From positions 1-48,833 of the forward strand of contig JAFEEH010000234.1 of NCBI GenBank assembly GCA_018241185.1: DNA of 48,833 bases, given 5' to 3'. Under the pieces are notes generated by a model. The model ran no database searches and was not told the DNA's origin. It saw only the letters and a list, made by a program, of their open reading frames with translations. Each line of letters starts with the position of its first letter. Positions within the stretch are counted from its first letter, which is position 1. The stretch is from Pseudomonadota bacterium (GTDB lineage Bacteria > Pseudomonadota > Gammaproteobacteria > Burkholderiales > Burkholderiaceae_C). This document shows positions 1 to 8,425 of the stretch, piece after piece. Both the position numbers and the translations under genes were made by a program.

Positions 1-319
1 CCACGAATCGCAGATTTGAAAGTGAACAGGAAAGTCAATGAAATCAACGATCTACCAACACCACCTCCGCGCCAGTGCTAGCTTTTCGTACCGTCACTTA
101 TTGCACTGAAAACGAGGAGACCCCGTGGTTTGCCAGTGGTGCTCAGTGTCTCGTTCAGTCCTGGAGCGTGCTTCTCCGAGCCATGGTGTTCCCGTAGCTT
201 GGCGTCACCGAGGACTGATTTGTCGGTCAGGCCGGCCGGCCAGGGATGACTGCGTTCTTTCTTGTCGACCGGCTTTTCAGGGCCCAAAGCGGTCTTCCGG
301 CCTCATCGATACCTGACGT
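1..319. other. Left edge, no supported gene
   Basis: No convincing coding region is visible on either strand. A frame open from the first base to a TAG at 79-81 could be the tail of a gene cut by the window edge, but its 26 residues match nothing I recognise. The base composition is less GC-rich than the rest of the window, as it is up to about position 1400. Confidence 0.4.
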
Positions 320-688
320 TCAGGGCTGCGGAACTTTCGTGCCTTGACGCAAGCGGCTCACGCCAGAGATCAAGAAGGCAATCCCTACGCCCCACGCCGC
401 ACTTGTCAGGACAGCTGGAAGGACGAAGCCACCGAGGCCGTTATAGGTCAGGCTGCGCCCGGGCGACGTCAGAAAGCTCGCAAGAGGCACCGCCCACTCG
501 GCGATAGCGGCATCGAGCCACGTCCATTTCCCTCGATCTTTGAAGCCAAGTCCAAAGCCAGCGTACATGAGTGGGACCATCCAAAAGAACGCTGTGAAGA
601 CTGCGTGCACCAGTGCGCCAATGAGTGCCAGACGCCAAAAGGAAGGTGGTGTTCGTGCACTCAAGTCATTGTCCGTTTCTGGTCGCAA
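320..688 (-). CDS. Hypothetical small membrane protein
   Basis: A 122-residue protein of unknown function. It has a hydrophobic stretch at about residues 19-48 (one or two membrane helices, motif FFWMVPLMYAGFGLGF) and another at about 88-110, so it is probably an inner-membrane protein. It begins 6 bp after the stop of the upstream gene at 695-1276, so the two are probably cotranscribed. Codon use is less GC-biased than in the core genes to the right, which fits an accessory pair acquired by transfer. No family recognised. Confidence 0.6.
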   Translation of the reverse strand: MRPETDNDLSARTPPSFWRLALIGALVHAVFTAFFWMVPLMYAGFGLGFKDRGKWTWLDAAIAEWAVPLASFLTSPGRSLTYNGLGGFVLPAVLTSAAWGVGIAFLISGVSRLRQGTKVPQP

Positions 689-694
689 GGCGCT

Positions 695-1276
695 TTACGC
701 CCAGAACCACATCATGCCGAGGTGAGCGCCGCAAGCGCGGTCGAGAAACTCATTCAAGGTCCTGACGTCTGCAACAGCATCCTGCACGAGCTCTTGTTCG
801 TCACTCCCCATCTCAGCAGCGTAGGCCCGCGCCCGTGCCTCGACTGTGACCACATCCAAGCCGCGCAATGCTGCTCTGAGCTCGGCTACCTGCGCCGCCC
901 GAAACCCGTGCGCATGTCCAAGCGCTACTTCGCCAAGCTCGACTGCGAGCCCAAGCATCTCTCCGCGGTACCTTCCCCCGACGTTGGGAAAGTTCGTGAC
1001 TCCTTCAACCTGGGCAGTCGTTCCGTTAATGACGAAATAGAGCCCGCCCCTTGAGTAAAGATGCGTGCAGGCGACCTCCGATTCCGGCCACGCGCAGCCG
1101 ACCTCGACATCGACCTCCTTCGTCACCTCGCGCTTCGAGAACCAAGAGCCGACCTTCTCAGTCGAGATCATCTTGGGGCGCCGGCCATCGAGGAAATCGC
1201 GCGTGTGCGAAGTGTTAGCTCGCAAATGGTCCAACTGCTCATCGCTCACGGAGCACAAGTTCAGGTCGTACCCCAT
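695..1276 (-). CDS. Hypothetical protein, weak DUF1877-like resemblance
   Basis: A 193-residue soluble protein beginning MGYDLNLCSVSDEQLDHL. The layout recalls DUF1877 (YfbM-like) proteins: a short N-terminal helix counted from a 'VS.E.L..L' motif, a central segment giving predicted values (LYFVINGT, about residue 79) and a C-terminal helical region ending WFWA. The match is by eye and weak. No signal peptide or membrane segment is visible. It lies 6 bp upstream of the small membrane protein gene at 320-688. GC content is lower than in the flanking core genes. Function unknown. Confidence 0.6.
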   Translation of the reverse strand: MGYDLNLCSVSDEQLDHLRANTSHTRDFLDGRRPKMISTEKVGSWFSKREVTKEVDVEVGCAWPESEVACTHLYSRGGLYFVINGTTAQVEGVTNFPNVGGRYRGEMLGLAVELGEVALGHAHGFRAAQVAELRAALRGLDVVTVEARARAYAAEMGSDEQELVQDAVADVRTLNEFLDRACGAHLGMMWFWA

Positions 1277-1426
1277 CGCGTTCCTTCAAGTTAGGCGGTT
1301 GGTCTGAGTGTCTGGTTGTGGGCCGAATGCTGCCACACGACATCCGAACACGATGACCTGCCGATCGCCAGTCGCTTCAGGACTTTGCGAAAAATAGCCA
1401 GAACTGCGTAACGTTCGATCGCCGGC

Positions 1427-2653
1427 TCAGCCCAGCCACACGGTCATCGCATGGATGGTCAAGCCGACGAGGCCACCCACCACCGTCCCATTGATCCGGA
1501 TGAACTGCAGATCGCGCCCGATGTTGCGCTCCACCTCGTCGGTGAGCTCGGCGGTGTCCCAGCCGGCGACGCGCTCCTCGATGTAGCGACGGATGTCCTC
1601 GCGGTAGCGCTCGATGGCGGCGGGTGCGGCGGCGAGGATCTGCTCGTTGATCCAGCGCTGCATGGCCGCGTCGGCACCGAGGCGCTCGCCCAGCGTGGCG
1701 GCCAGGGCGGCGACGCGGCGGCGCACCGACGAGTCCTCCCTGGCCAGGTCGGCGTCGAGCCAGGCGCGCAGCTGGTCCCACAGGCCCTGCAGGTAGGCGC
1801 CCAGCGCCGGGTGCGCGAGCAACTCGGCGCGCAGGCGCTCGCCGCGTTCGATGAAGGCCTCGTCGTGCTGCAGCCGGTCGACGAAGCGATGCATGAAGTC
1901 GTCGAAGCGCAGGCGCAGCGGATGGGCCGGGTCGGCCGCCGTCTCGCCCAGCGTGCGGGCCACGGCGGCCACGATCTTGCGCGTGGCCAGGCGCGCGGCC
2001 ACCTGGTCGAGGCCCACGTAGCGCAGCGCCTTCACCTCGTGGGCGATGGCTTCGGTCAGCTGCTCCTGCAGCGCCTCGTCGTCGAGCAGGCGCGACACCT
2101 GGCCCAGCACGTCGTTGAGCAGCTCCTGGTGGCGGCCGTCGGCTGTGAGCGCCTCCAGCACCTGGCCCGACAGCCGCGACAGGTCGACCTGCGCGATGCC
2201 GGCGCTCGCCGCGCGCGCCAGGAAGGCCCGCACGCGCTCGTCGTCGAAAGCCGTGAGGCCGTAGCGCAGCACCGACACGGCGTACGTGCCCAACTGCGCG
2301 GCACGCGCCGGTTCGGCCAGCCACAGCGCGAGCCGCTGCGCCGGGTCGAAGGCCTCGAGCTTGGCCAGCACCTGCGGCGTGGCCAGGAAGTGGTCGCAGA
2401 TGAAGCGTGCGAGGTTGCGGCCGATGCGCGCCTTGTTGCGCGGCACGATGGCCGTGTGCGGGATCGGCAGGCCCAGCGGATGGCGAAACAGCGCCACCAC
2501 GGCGAACCAGTCGGCGATGGCGCCCACCATGGCCGCCTCGGCGAAGGCCGCGAGCCAGCCCCAGGCGGCATGTGGGTGGGCACGCTGGCCCCAATGCGCA
2601 GCGATGTAGAGGCCCGCAGCGCCGAGCAGCAGGCCCAGCGCCACACGCTTCAT
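1427..2653 (-). CDS. DUF445 family membrane protein (YjiN-like)
   Basis: A 408-residue protein of the DUF445 family. The N-terminus has a hydrophobic helix (about residues 3-19), then the family signature GAIADWFAVVALFRHPLG and IPHTAIVPRNKARIGRNLARF. A long helical middle follows, with a C-terminal membrane helix (GGLVGLTIHAMTVWLG). The family resembles E. coli YjiN, whose function is unknown. The ATG at 2653 is preferred; an in-frame TTG at 2695 would overlap the argE stop but has poorly spaced Shine-Dalgarno sequence. It follows argE on the same strand by 34 bp, so cotranscription is likely. Confidence 0.85.
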   Translation of the reverse strand: MKRVALGLLLGAAGLYIAAHWGQRAHPHAAWGWLAAFAEAAMVGAIADWFAVVALFRHPLGLPIPHTAIVPRNKARIGRNLARFICDHFLATPQVLAKLEAFDPAQRLALWLAEPARAAQLGTYAVSVLRYGLTAFDDERVRAFLARAASAGIAQVDLSRLSGQVLEALTADGRHQELLNDVLGQVSRLLDDEALQEQLTEAIAHEVKALRYVGLDQVAARLATRKIVAAVARTLGETAADPAHPLRLRFDDFMHRFVDRLQHDEAFIERGERLRAELLAHPALGAYLQGLWDQLRAWLDADLAREDSSVRRRVAALAATLGERLGADAAMQRWINEQILAAAPAAIERYREDIRRYIEERVAGWDTAELTDEVERNIGRDLQFIRINGTVVGGLVGLTIHAMTVWLG

Positions 2654-2687
2654 GCCGGCGGCGGGATGGCGCGCCGGTGCCGGGGAC

Positions 2688-3899
2688 TCACCCAATCCTG
2701 GGGCTGGCCGCGAGGCCGTGCATGAAGGCCTCGCAGCGGGCCAGCTGTTCCAGCGTGACGTATTCGTCGGGCTGATGCGCCTGTGTGATGCTGCCAGGGC
2801 CGCAGACCACGGTGGGAATGCCCGCGTTCTTGAACAGGCCAGCCTCGGTGCCGAAGGCCACCAGCGTGGTGCGCTGCTCGCCCGACAGGCGCTGGGCCAG
2901 CTTGGTCACCGCATCGCTGGCCGAGCCGAGGAAGCTCGGGATCTCGCAGATGGTGTCGAAGGCGAAGCCGGTGTCGGGCGCTACCTTCTTCATCGCCGGC
3001 TCCAGCCGCTTGGCAAAGGCCACCACCTCGGCCTGCATGGCACGCGCGTCGGCCGTGGGCAGGTCGCGGAACTCGTAACGGAACTCGGCGTCGCGCGGCA
3101 CCACGTTGTCGGCGATGCCGCCATGGAACTGCCCCACGCTGGCGGTGGAGAAGGGCACGTCGAAGCCGTCGTAGCGCTTCTCCTTCGCCTCGAAGCCTTC
3201 GGCCATGTCCCGCACCTTGCCGACCACGCGCGCGGCCATCTCGATGGCATTGACCGATTGCGGCGTGAGCGAGGAATGCGCCTCCTTGCCGCGCACGCAG
3301 CAGCGGTAGCGGTACACGCCCTTGTGCGCGATGGCCGGCACCATCATCGTCGGCTCGCCCACGATGCAGGCCAGCGGCTGGATGCCGGCGTCGCGCAGGT
3401 CGGCGATGAGTTCGCGCACGCCGAAACAGCCGATCTCCTCCTCGTAGCTGAAGGCGAAATGCACGGCGAAGGGCGCGTCGCTCGCGAGGAAGCGCTCGGC
3501 GTTCGCCAGCGCCACGGCGATGAAGCTCTTCATGTCGGCCGAGCCGCGGCCGTACAGGCGCGCCTCGGAATGCCGCACGTCGCCGGCCGCGTCTTCCTGC
3601 GGGAAGTCCTGCACCAGGCCCGACAGCGGGTCGACGCTCCAGTCCTGCCCGTCCCAGGGCACGGTGTCGGTGTGGCCCGACAGGATCACGCCGGCCGGCT
3701 TGCCGGCACCAAGGGTGGCGAAGAGGTTGGCCTTGGTGCGGTCCTCGTTGTACGTGAGCCGGCTGCGCACCCCGAGGCCCGCAAGGTGGTCGCGGGCGAA
3801 CTCGATGAGTTCCAGGTTGCTGCGGTCGCTCACGGTGTTCATGCGCACCAGACGCTGGGCGAACTCGAGGCTGCGGTCGGAAAGGGTCAGTCGGGCCAT
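2688..3899 (-). CDS. argE: Acetylornithine deacetylase (M20 family)
   Basis: A 403-residue zinc hydrolase that removes the acetyl group from N-acetylornithine in arginine biosynthesis. The M20 metal and catalytic motifs are visible: SGHTDTVPWDG (His76, Asp78), GRGSADMKSF and YEEEIGCFG (catalytic Glu region), GEPTMMVPAIAHKG, a dimerisation 'lid' domain with RYRCCVRGKEAHSS, and the C-terminal FGTEAGLFKNAG and CGPGSITQAHQPDEYV. The start at 3899 gives MARLTLSDRSLEFAQRLV, the expected family N-terminus; the frame is open further upstream but that extension has no family character. Divergent from the glpQ-like gene at 4026. Related diaminopimelate or succinyl-diaminopimelate enzymes are less likely given the HTDTVPW signature. 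Confidence 0.9.
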   Translation of the reverse strand: MARLTLSDRSLEFAQRLVRMNTVSDRSNLELIEFARDHLAGLGVRSRLTYNEDRTKANLFATLGAGKPAGVILSGHTDTVPWDGQDWSVDPLSGLVQDFPQEDAAGDVRHSEARLYGRGSADMKSFIAVALANAERFLASDAPFAVHFAFSYEEEIGCFGVRELIADLRDAGIQPLACIVGEPTMMVPAIAHKGVYRYRCCVRGKEAHSSLTPQSVNAIEMAARVVGKVRDMAEGFEAKEKRYDGFDVPFSTASVGQFHGGIADNVVPRDAEFRYEFRDLPTADARAMQAEVVAFAKRLEPAMKKVAPDTGFAFDTICEIPSFLGSASDAVTKLAQRLSGEQRTTLVAFGTEAGLFKNAGIPTVVCGPGSITQAHQPDEYVTLEQLARCEAFMHGLAASPRIG

Positions 3900-4025
3900 G
3901 CGGTGCATTGTGGGCCATGCGCCTGTCGCGCCGCGGCCGTCGCCGCAATGACATCGGGCAGGGCTAGGATGGCGCGCTTTCCTCGCCGTTTTTTTGGCAA
4001 CCACCACCTCCAGGGAGTCTTCGCC

Positions 4026-5249
4026 ATGCCTTCAGCCCGCTTCGCCGCCCGCCGCTCCGTCCCCGCCCTGAGCGTTCTCGTCCTGGCGCTCGGCCTCGCG
4101 GCCTGCAGCAGCACCTCGCCCGGTGCGGGCGCCGTCGCCACGCTCGACGGCCAGCCGCCGCTGGTGGTCGCGCACCGCGGCGCCTCCGGCTACCTGCCCG
4201 AGGAGACGCTGGAGGCCTACGCCCGCGCCATCGAACTGGGCGCCGATGTGATCGAGATGGACCTGGTCTCGACCAAGGACGGCGTGCTCATCACCCGCCA
4301 CGACCCCAACCTGGCGCTGAGCACCGACGTGGCGAGCAAGCCCGAGTTCGCGGCCCGCAAACGCACGATGCAGGTCGACGGCGAGACGCAGACCGGCTGG
4401 TTCAGCCAGGACTTCACGCTGGCCGAGATCAAGCGCCTGGGCGCCATCTCCACCGACGCCGAGCGGCCCCAGCAGTACAACGGCCGCTACAAGGTGCCGA
4501 CGTTCCAGGAGGTGCTCGACCTGGTGAAGGCCACCCAGCAGCGCACCGGCAAGCCGGTCGCGATCTACCCCGAGACGAAGAACCCGACCTTCTTCCGCGA
4601 CCTCGGCCTGCCGCTGGAGGACAAACTGATCGCCATGCTCGACAAGGCCGGCCTCAACAGCAAGGCCGCGCCGGTGTTCGTGCAATCCTTCGAGCCCGGC
4701 AGCCTCAAGTACATGAAGAGCAAGGGGCTCAAGACCAAGCTCATCCAGCTGATCGACGGCGACGGGGTGGACATGAAGACCGGCGCCATCACCTACGCGG
4801 TGCCGGTCGACCGCCCGTACGAGTGGACGAAGGCGGGCGACAAGCGCAATTTCGACGTCATGGTCACGCCCGCCGGCCTCGCCGAGATCAAGACGTATGC
4901 CGACGGCATCGGCCCCTGGAAGCGCTACATCGTGAGCATCAAGGGCACGATCGGTGCAGACGGCAAGGCGATCGACATCAACGGCGACGGCAAGGTCAAC
5001 GACGCCGATGCGACCACGATGGCGCCCACCACGCTGGTGGCCGACGCGCACAAGGCCGGTCTCTTCGTGCACCCCTTCACCTTCCGCAACGAAAAGCGCC
5101 GCCTGGCGGCCAGTTACCAGGGTGACCCGGTGCAGGAATACGTCGCCTTTTACCGCGCCGGGGTCGACGGTGTGTTCACCGACTTCACGGACACCGCCCT
5201 CACGGCGCGGGCGCAGTTCCTGAAGGAGCGCGGCGCGGCGGCCCGTTGA
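4026..5249 (+). CDS. glpQ: Glycerophosphodiester phosphodiesterase, lipoprotein
   Basis: A 407-residue GDPD-family enzyme that hydrolyses glycerophosphodiesters to glycerol 3-phosphate and an alcohol, feeding phosphate and carbon from phospholipid headgroups. The signal peptide ends in a lipobox (ALGLAAC, Cys27), so it is likely a periplasmic or outer-membrane-anchored lipoprotein. The catalytic core shows VVAHRGASGYLPEET (His50, Arg51, Glu59/60), VIEMDLVSTKDGVLITRHD and VFVQSFEP. A canonical 12-residue EF-hand loop is inserted at 317-328 (Asp317, Asn319, Asp321, Asp328), adjacent to the active-site lobe, suggesting calcium dependence. The SD AGGGAG lies about 9 nt before the ATG. Divergent from argE. 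Confidence 0.9.
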   Translation: MPSARFAARRSVPALSVLVLALGLAACSSTSPGAGAVATLDGQPPLVVAHRGASGYLPEETLEAYARAIELGADVIEMDLVSTKDGVLITRHDPNLALSTDVASKPEFAARKRTMQVDGETQTGWFSQDFTLAEIKRLGAISTDAERPQQYNGRYKVPTFQEVLDLVKATQQRTGKPVAIYPETKNPTFFRDLGLPLEDKLIAMLDKAGLNSKAAPVFVQSFEPGSLKYMKSKGLKTKLIQLIDGDGVDMKTGAITYAVPVDRPYEWTKAGDKRNFDVMVTPAGLAEIKTYADGIGPWKRYIVSIKGTIGADGKAIDINGDGKVNDADATTMAPTTLVADAHKAGLFVHPFTFRNEKRRLAASYQGDPVQEYVAFYRAGVDGVFTDFTDTALTARAQFLKERGAAAR

Positions 5250-5332
5250 GGGTGGGCGCGGCGGGCCTGTCAAGCCGGAGTGCGGGCCTTGGGCATCGGG
5301 ATTGCTTCGGTGGTCCTTTTCACCCAAAAGCC

Positions 5333-5338
5333 TAGACT
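5333..5338 (+). promoter_or_regulatory. -10-like hexamer 6 nt before an ATG with no SD
   Basis: TAGACT lies 6 nt upstream of the ATG at 5345, and no Shine-Dalgarno sequence is present. If this is the -10 element, transcription would start at or next to the ATG and give a leaderless mRNA. No good -35 is visible. Confidence 0.35.
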
Positions 5339-5344
5339 GCCCGC

Positions 5345-6550
5345 ATGAAGCTCATCGACTCGATCGTCACCCAGGCGGCCGGGATCGCCGCCATCCGCCG
5401 CGACCTGCACGCCCACCCCGAACTGGCCTACGAGGAAGTCCGCACTGCGGACGTGGTCGCCGCCCGGCTGACCGAATGGGGCATCCCCATCCACCGGGGC
5501 CTGGGCACCACGGGCGTGGTCGGCATCGTGAAAAACGGCACAAGCGACCGCGCCGTGGGCCTGCGCGCCGACATGGACGCGCTGCCCATCGCCGAGCTGA
5601 ACACCTTCGACCACGCGAGCAAGCACCAGGGCAAGATGCACGCCTGCGGGCACGACGGCCACACGGCCATGCTGCTGGCCGCAGCCCAGCACCTGGCCAA
5701 GCATCGCAACTTCGACGGCACCGTGTACCTGATCTTCCAGCCGGCCGAGGAAGGCGGCGGCGGCGCCGACCGCATGATCAAGGACGGCCTGTTCGAGAAG
5801 TTCCCCATGGAGGCGGTGTACGGCATGCACAACTGGCCCGGCATGAAGGCCGGCCAGTTCGCCGTCAGCCCCGGCGCGGTGATGGCCTCGGGCAACAAGT
5901 TCTACATCACCGTGCGCGGCAAGGGCGGCCACGCGGCCCTGCCGCACACCACGGTGGACCCGGTGCCGATCGCCTGCGAGATGGTGCAGGCCTTCCAGAC
6001 CATCCTCACGCGCAAGATGAAGCCGCTGGACTCGGCCGTGATCTCGGTGACCACGGTGCATGCGGGCGACACCAACAACGTCATCCCCAACGACTGCGAA
6101 CTCACCGGAACGGTGCGCACCTTCTCCATCGAGGTGCTGGACATGATCGAGGCGCGCATGCGCAAGATCGCCGAGCACATCTGCGCCGCGCACGATGCGG
6201 AGTGCGACTTCGAGTTCGTGCGCTACTACCCGCCCACCATCAACACCGAAGCCGAGGCGAATTTCGCCCGCCAGGTGATGGCCAGCGTGGTCGGCGCGGA
6301 GAACGTGCTGAAGCAGGAGCCAGCGATGACCTCGGAGGACTTCGCCTTCATGCTGCAGGCCCGGCCCGGCGCGTACGCCTTCATCGGCAATGGCGACGGC
6401 GACCACCGCGCGCTGCACCACGGCGAGGGTCCGTGCACGCTGCACAACGCGAGCTACGACTTCAACGACGACCTGATCCCCCTGGGCGCCACGATGTGGG
6501 TGCAGCTGGCCGAGCAGTTCCTGGCCGCCCCGCCGCTCGGGGACCGTTGA
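5345..6550 (+). CDS. M20 amidohydrolase, hippurate hydrolase/aminoacylase type
   Basis: A 401-residue zinc amidohydrolase of the HipO/IAL subfamily of M20. The motifs are RRDLHAHPELAYEE near residue 19, LRADMDALPI, HACGHDGHTAML (metal ligands), FQPAEEGGGGA (catalytic Glu) and YGMHNWPGM. A dimerisation domain follows (GKGGHAALPHTTVDP) and the C-terminus has the late His ligand in RALHHGE. Such enzymes cleave N-acyl or N-benzoyl amino acids; the exact substrate cannot be read from sequence. The stop overlaps the next start by 1 nt (TGATG at 6548-6552), so it is translationally coupled to the M14-type gene. Cytoplasmic, with no signal peptide. Confidence 0.88.
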   Translation: MKLIDSIVTQAAGIAAIRRDLHAHPELAYEEVRTADVVAARLTEWGIPIHRGLGTTGVVGIVKNGTSDRAVGLRADMDALPIAELNTFDHASKHQGKMHACGHDGHTAMLLAAAQHLAKHRNFDGTVYLIFQPAEEGGGGADRMIKDGLFEKFPMEAVYGMHNWPGMKAGQFAVSPGAVMASGNKFYITVRGKGGHAALPHTTVDPVPIACEMVQAFQTILTRKMKPLDSAVISVTTVHAGDTNNVIPNDCELTGTVRTFSIEVLDMIEARMRKIAEHICAAHDAECDFEFVRYYPPTINTEAEANFARQVMASVVGAENVLKQEPAMTSEDFAFMLQARPGAYAFIGNGDGDHRALHHGEGPCTLHNASYDFNDDLIPLGATMWVQLAEQFLAAPPLGDR

Positions 6551-7647
6551 TGCTGGGCGTGGTCGAGGCCTTCTCGGAAAGCTACGGCGAGGCCCGCCGC
6601 AAGTTTTTGCAGGCCTGCGTGGCCGCCGGCCTGTCGGTCGACACGCATCCGCTGCCGCTGGAAGGCCGCGACGGCGAGCAGCTGGCGATGGACGTCGCAC
6701 TCGATGGCCCGGCGAACGCCGAGCGGCTGCTGCTCGTCAGCAGCGGCTGCCACGGCGTGGAGGGCCATTGCGGCAGCGGCGTGCAGGTGTTCGCGCTGCA
6801 CGACGCCGAATGGCGCGCCAAGGCCCGCGACGCGGGCGTGGCGGTGCTCTACATCCACGCACTCAACCCGCACGGCTTTTCGCACACGCGGCGCGTGACG
6901 CAGGAGAACGTGGACCTGAACCGCAACTTCATGGACTTCGCGCAGCCGCTGCCCGTGAACGCCGCGTATGGCTCGCTGCACCCCTTGCTGGTGCCCGAGG
7001 ATTGGCCACCCACGCCGGCCAACCAGGCGGCCATCGCGGCCTGGATGGCGAAACACGGCGACGCCGCCTTCCAGGCCGCCGTGTCGGGCGGGCAGTACCA
7101 GTTCGGCGACGGCGTGTTCTACGGCGGCCAAGGGCCGACCTGGAGCAACCGCACGTTGCGTGAGGTGCTGCGCCGACATGGCGGGTCGGCGAAGCGGCTG
7201 GCCTGGATCGACCTGCACACCGGCCTGGGTCCGAGCGGCCATGGGGAGCGCATCTTCGCGGGGCGCGACGACCCCGCCGCCAAGGCGCGCGCCGATGCTT
7301 GGTGGGGAGGCGGTGGCCAGACGCCGGTGACCTCGATCTACGACGGCAGCTCGACCTCGGCGCTGCTCAGCGGGCTGATGATGAACGCTGCCTACGAGGA
7401 GTGCTCGCAGGCCGAGTTCACCGGCTTCGCGATGGAGTACGGCACCTTGCCGCTGCTGGAGGTGATGGGGGCGCTGCGGGGGGACCATTGGCTGCATAGG
7501 CATCCGGAAGCGGCGCCGGAGCTGGCGGATTCGATCCGTGTGCGGATGAAAGAGGCGTTCTACACCGATACCGATCTGTGGAAGGGGCAGGTGATCAGTC
7601 AGGCGAGGCAGGCTTGTTTTCAGGCGGTGGATGGGCTTTCGAGTTGA
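6550..7647 (+). CDS. M14-like metallopeptidase (DUF2817)
   Basis: A 365-residue protein of the DUF2817/M14-like carboxypeptidase group. The zinc site is recognisable: SSGCHGVEGHCGSG (His and Glu, about residues 67-75), NPHGFSHTRRVTQENVDLNRNF (substrate-binding Arg and the DLNRNF motif), IDLHTGLGPSGHG (third ligand) and FAMEYGTLP (putative catalytic Glu near the C-terminus). It starts inside the stop of the M20 gene, so the two products probably act on the same acyl-amino-acid or peptide substrates. No signal peptide. It ends at 7647, immediately before the repeat island. Confidence 0.85.
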   Translation: MLGVVEAFSESYGEARRKFLQACVAAGLSVDTHPLPLEGRDGEQLAMDVALDGPANAERLLLVSSGCHGVEGHCGSGVQVFALHDAEWRAKARDAGVAVLYIHALNPHGFSHTRRVTQENVDLNRNFMDFAQPLPVNAAYGSLHPLLVPEDWPPTPANQAAIAAWMAKHGDAAFQAAVSGGQYQFGDGVFYGGQGPTWSNRTLREVLRRHGGSAKRLAWIDLHTGLGPSGHGERIFAGRDDPAAKARADAWWGGGGQTPVTSIYDGSSTSALLSGLMMNAAYEECSQAEFTGFAMEYGTLPLLEVMGALRGDHWLHRHPEAAPELADSIRVRMKEAFYTDTDLWKGQVISQARQACFQAVDGLSS

Positions 7648-7690
7648 GGCCCCGTCTGCGTTTGTTCTGATCGTCTTGTTTGTTTGAAGG

Positions 7691-8328
7691 CAGGAGCCGG
7701 GAGTGCCGCCCGGCGGCGGCCTAACTTTCTTTTGCTTCGCCAAAAGAAAGTCAGCAAAGAAAAGGCGACCCCACTGTCTGCGTCCCTCCGCTTCGCTGCG
7801 GGCAACCTGCGGTGCTCGCGGCCGGCGGGGTCCGCGCAAACTCGCTTCGCTCAAACATGCGCGGCCCTTTTCCCGCCAGCCGCTGCGCTCCTCGGCGCAC
7901 ACAGAGGGGACCCGGGGCCCGGGTCAACAAGGCTGCTGCGCAGCCTTGTCCTTCGGCTTGGCTTTGCTCCCTCTCCCTCTGGGAGAGGGAGTAACAGCCA
8001 GCCGCGCAGCGGCTCAAGCTGCGCGGGGCCGAGCGCAGCGATGGCCCGACCGAAAGCCCTTCTGGATGCGCCTGCGACGTGGCGCTGGCGGGGTGGCAGC
8101 TGTGCCGCGTGCGGACACAGCTGCTTCGTGATCTGACTCGCTGCAGCTGTTTGAGCGCAGCGCGTAGCGCGTAGCGAGTTCTGCAGCGCACCCCGACAGC
8201 GTCGCGGCGCAGGTTGCCCGCAGCGAAGCGAAGGGTCGCAGCCAGCAGGGTCGCCTTTTCTTTGCCTACTTTCTTTTGGCGAAGCAAAAGAAAGTAGGTC
8301 GCCCGCCGGGGCGACATCCCGGCTCCTG
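7691..8328. repeat. Palindromic repeat island with long inverted arms
   Basis: No gene is supported between 7648 and 8425. Two arms of about 120 bp (7691-7810 and 8209-8328) are near-perfect inverted copies of one another; weaker similarity extends inward to about 7860 and 8146. Each arm itself holds a palindrome, CTTTCTTTTGCTTCGCCAAAAGAAAG at its centre (7735-7750 on the left, 8270-8297 on the right). Between the arms are smaller hairpins such as AAGGCTGCTGCGCAGCCTT at 7929-7947. Open frames here are read from the repeats and look non-coding. Confidence 0.8.
7967..7991. repeat. CTCCCTCTCCC hairpin repeat, copy 1
   Basis: A perfect 11-bp stem, CTCCCTCTCCC (7967-7977) with GGGAGAGGGAG (7981-7991), around a TCT loop. 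The same unit recurs at 8381-8401. Confidence 0.8.
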
Positions 8329-8380
8329 CGCACAAACAGACCACAAGGCAGGAACAAAGGCCCAAGTGCCCTCACCCCCA

Positions 8381-8401
8381 CCCTCTCCCAGAGGGAGAGG
8401 G
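8381..8401. repeat. CCCTCTCCC hairpin repeat, copy 2
   Basis: A 9-bp stem, CCCTCTCCC (8381-8389) with GGGAGAGGG (8393-8401), 24 bp downstream of the dehydrogenase stop at 8426. It could act as a transcription terminator for that leftward gene. Confidence 0.75.
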
Positions 8402-8425
8402 AGCAACTCCGGCGCACGAAGCGAC

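Noticed and set aside
78-287. Small minus-strand frame at the left edge
   Set aside because: No SD, no family resemblance and atypical composition; not supported.
1238-1296. Possible integron attC site (GTTAGGC at 1290-1296 and GCCTAAC on the other strand) beside the two small accessory genes
   Set aside because: The partner box would lie inside the coding start of the gene at 695-1276, no matching inner boxes are visible, no integrase gene is present and the two genes are separated by only 6 bp without a site.
3900-4007. Extended argE start at 4007
   Set aside because: The added residues are low-complexity and the real family N-terminus begins at 3899.
7966-8402. CRISPR-like spacing of CCCTCTCCC units
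   Set aside because: Only two units 400 bp apart, no regular spacers and no cas gene.
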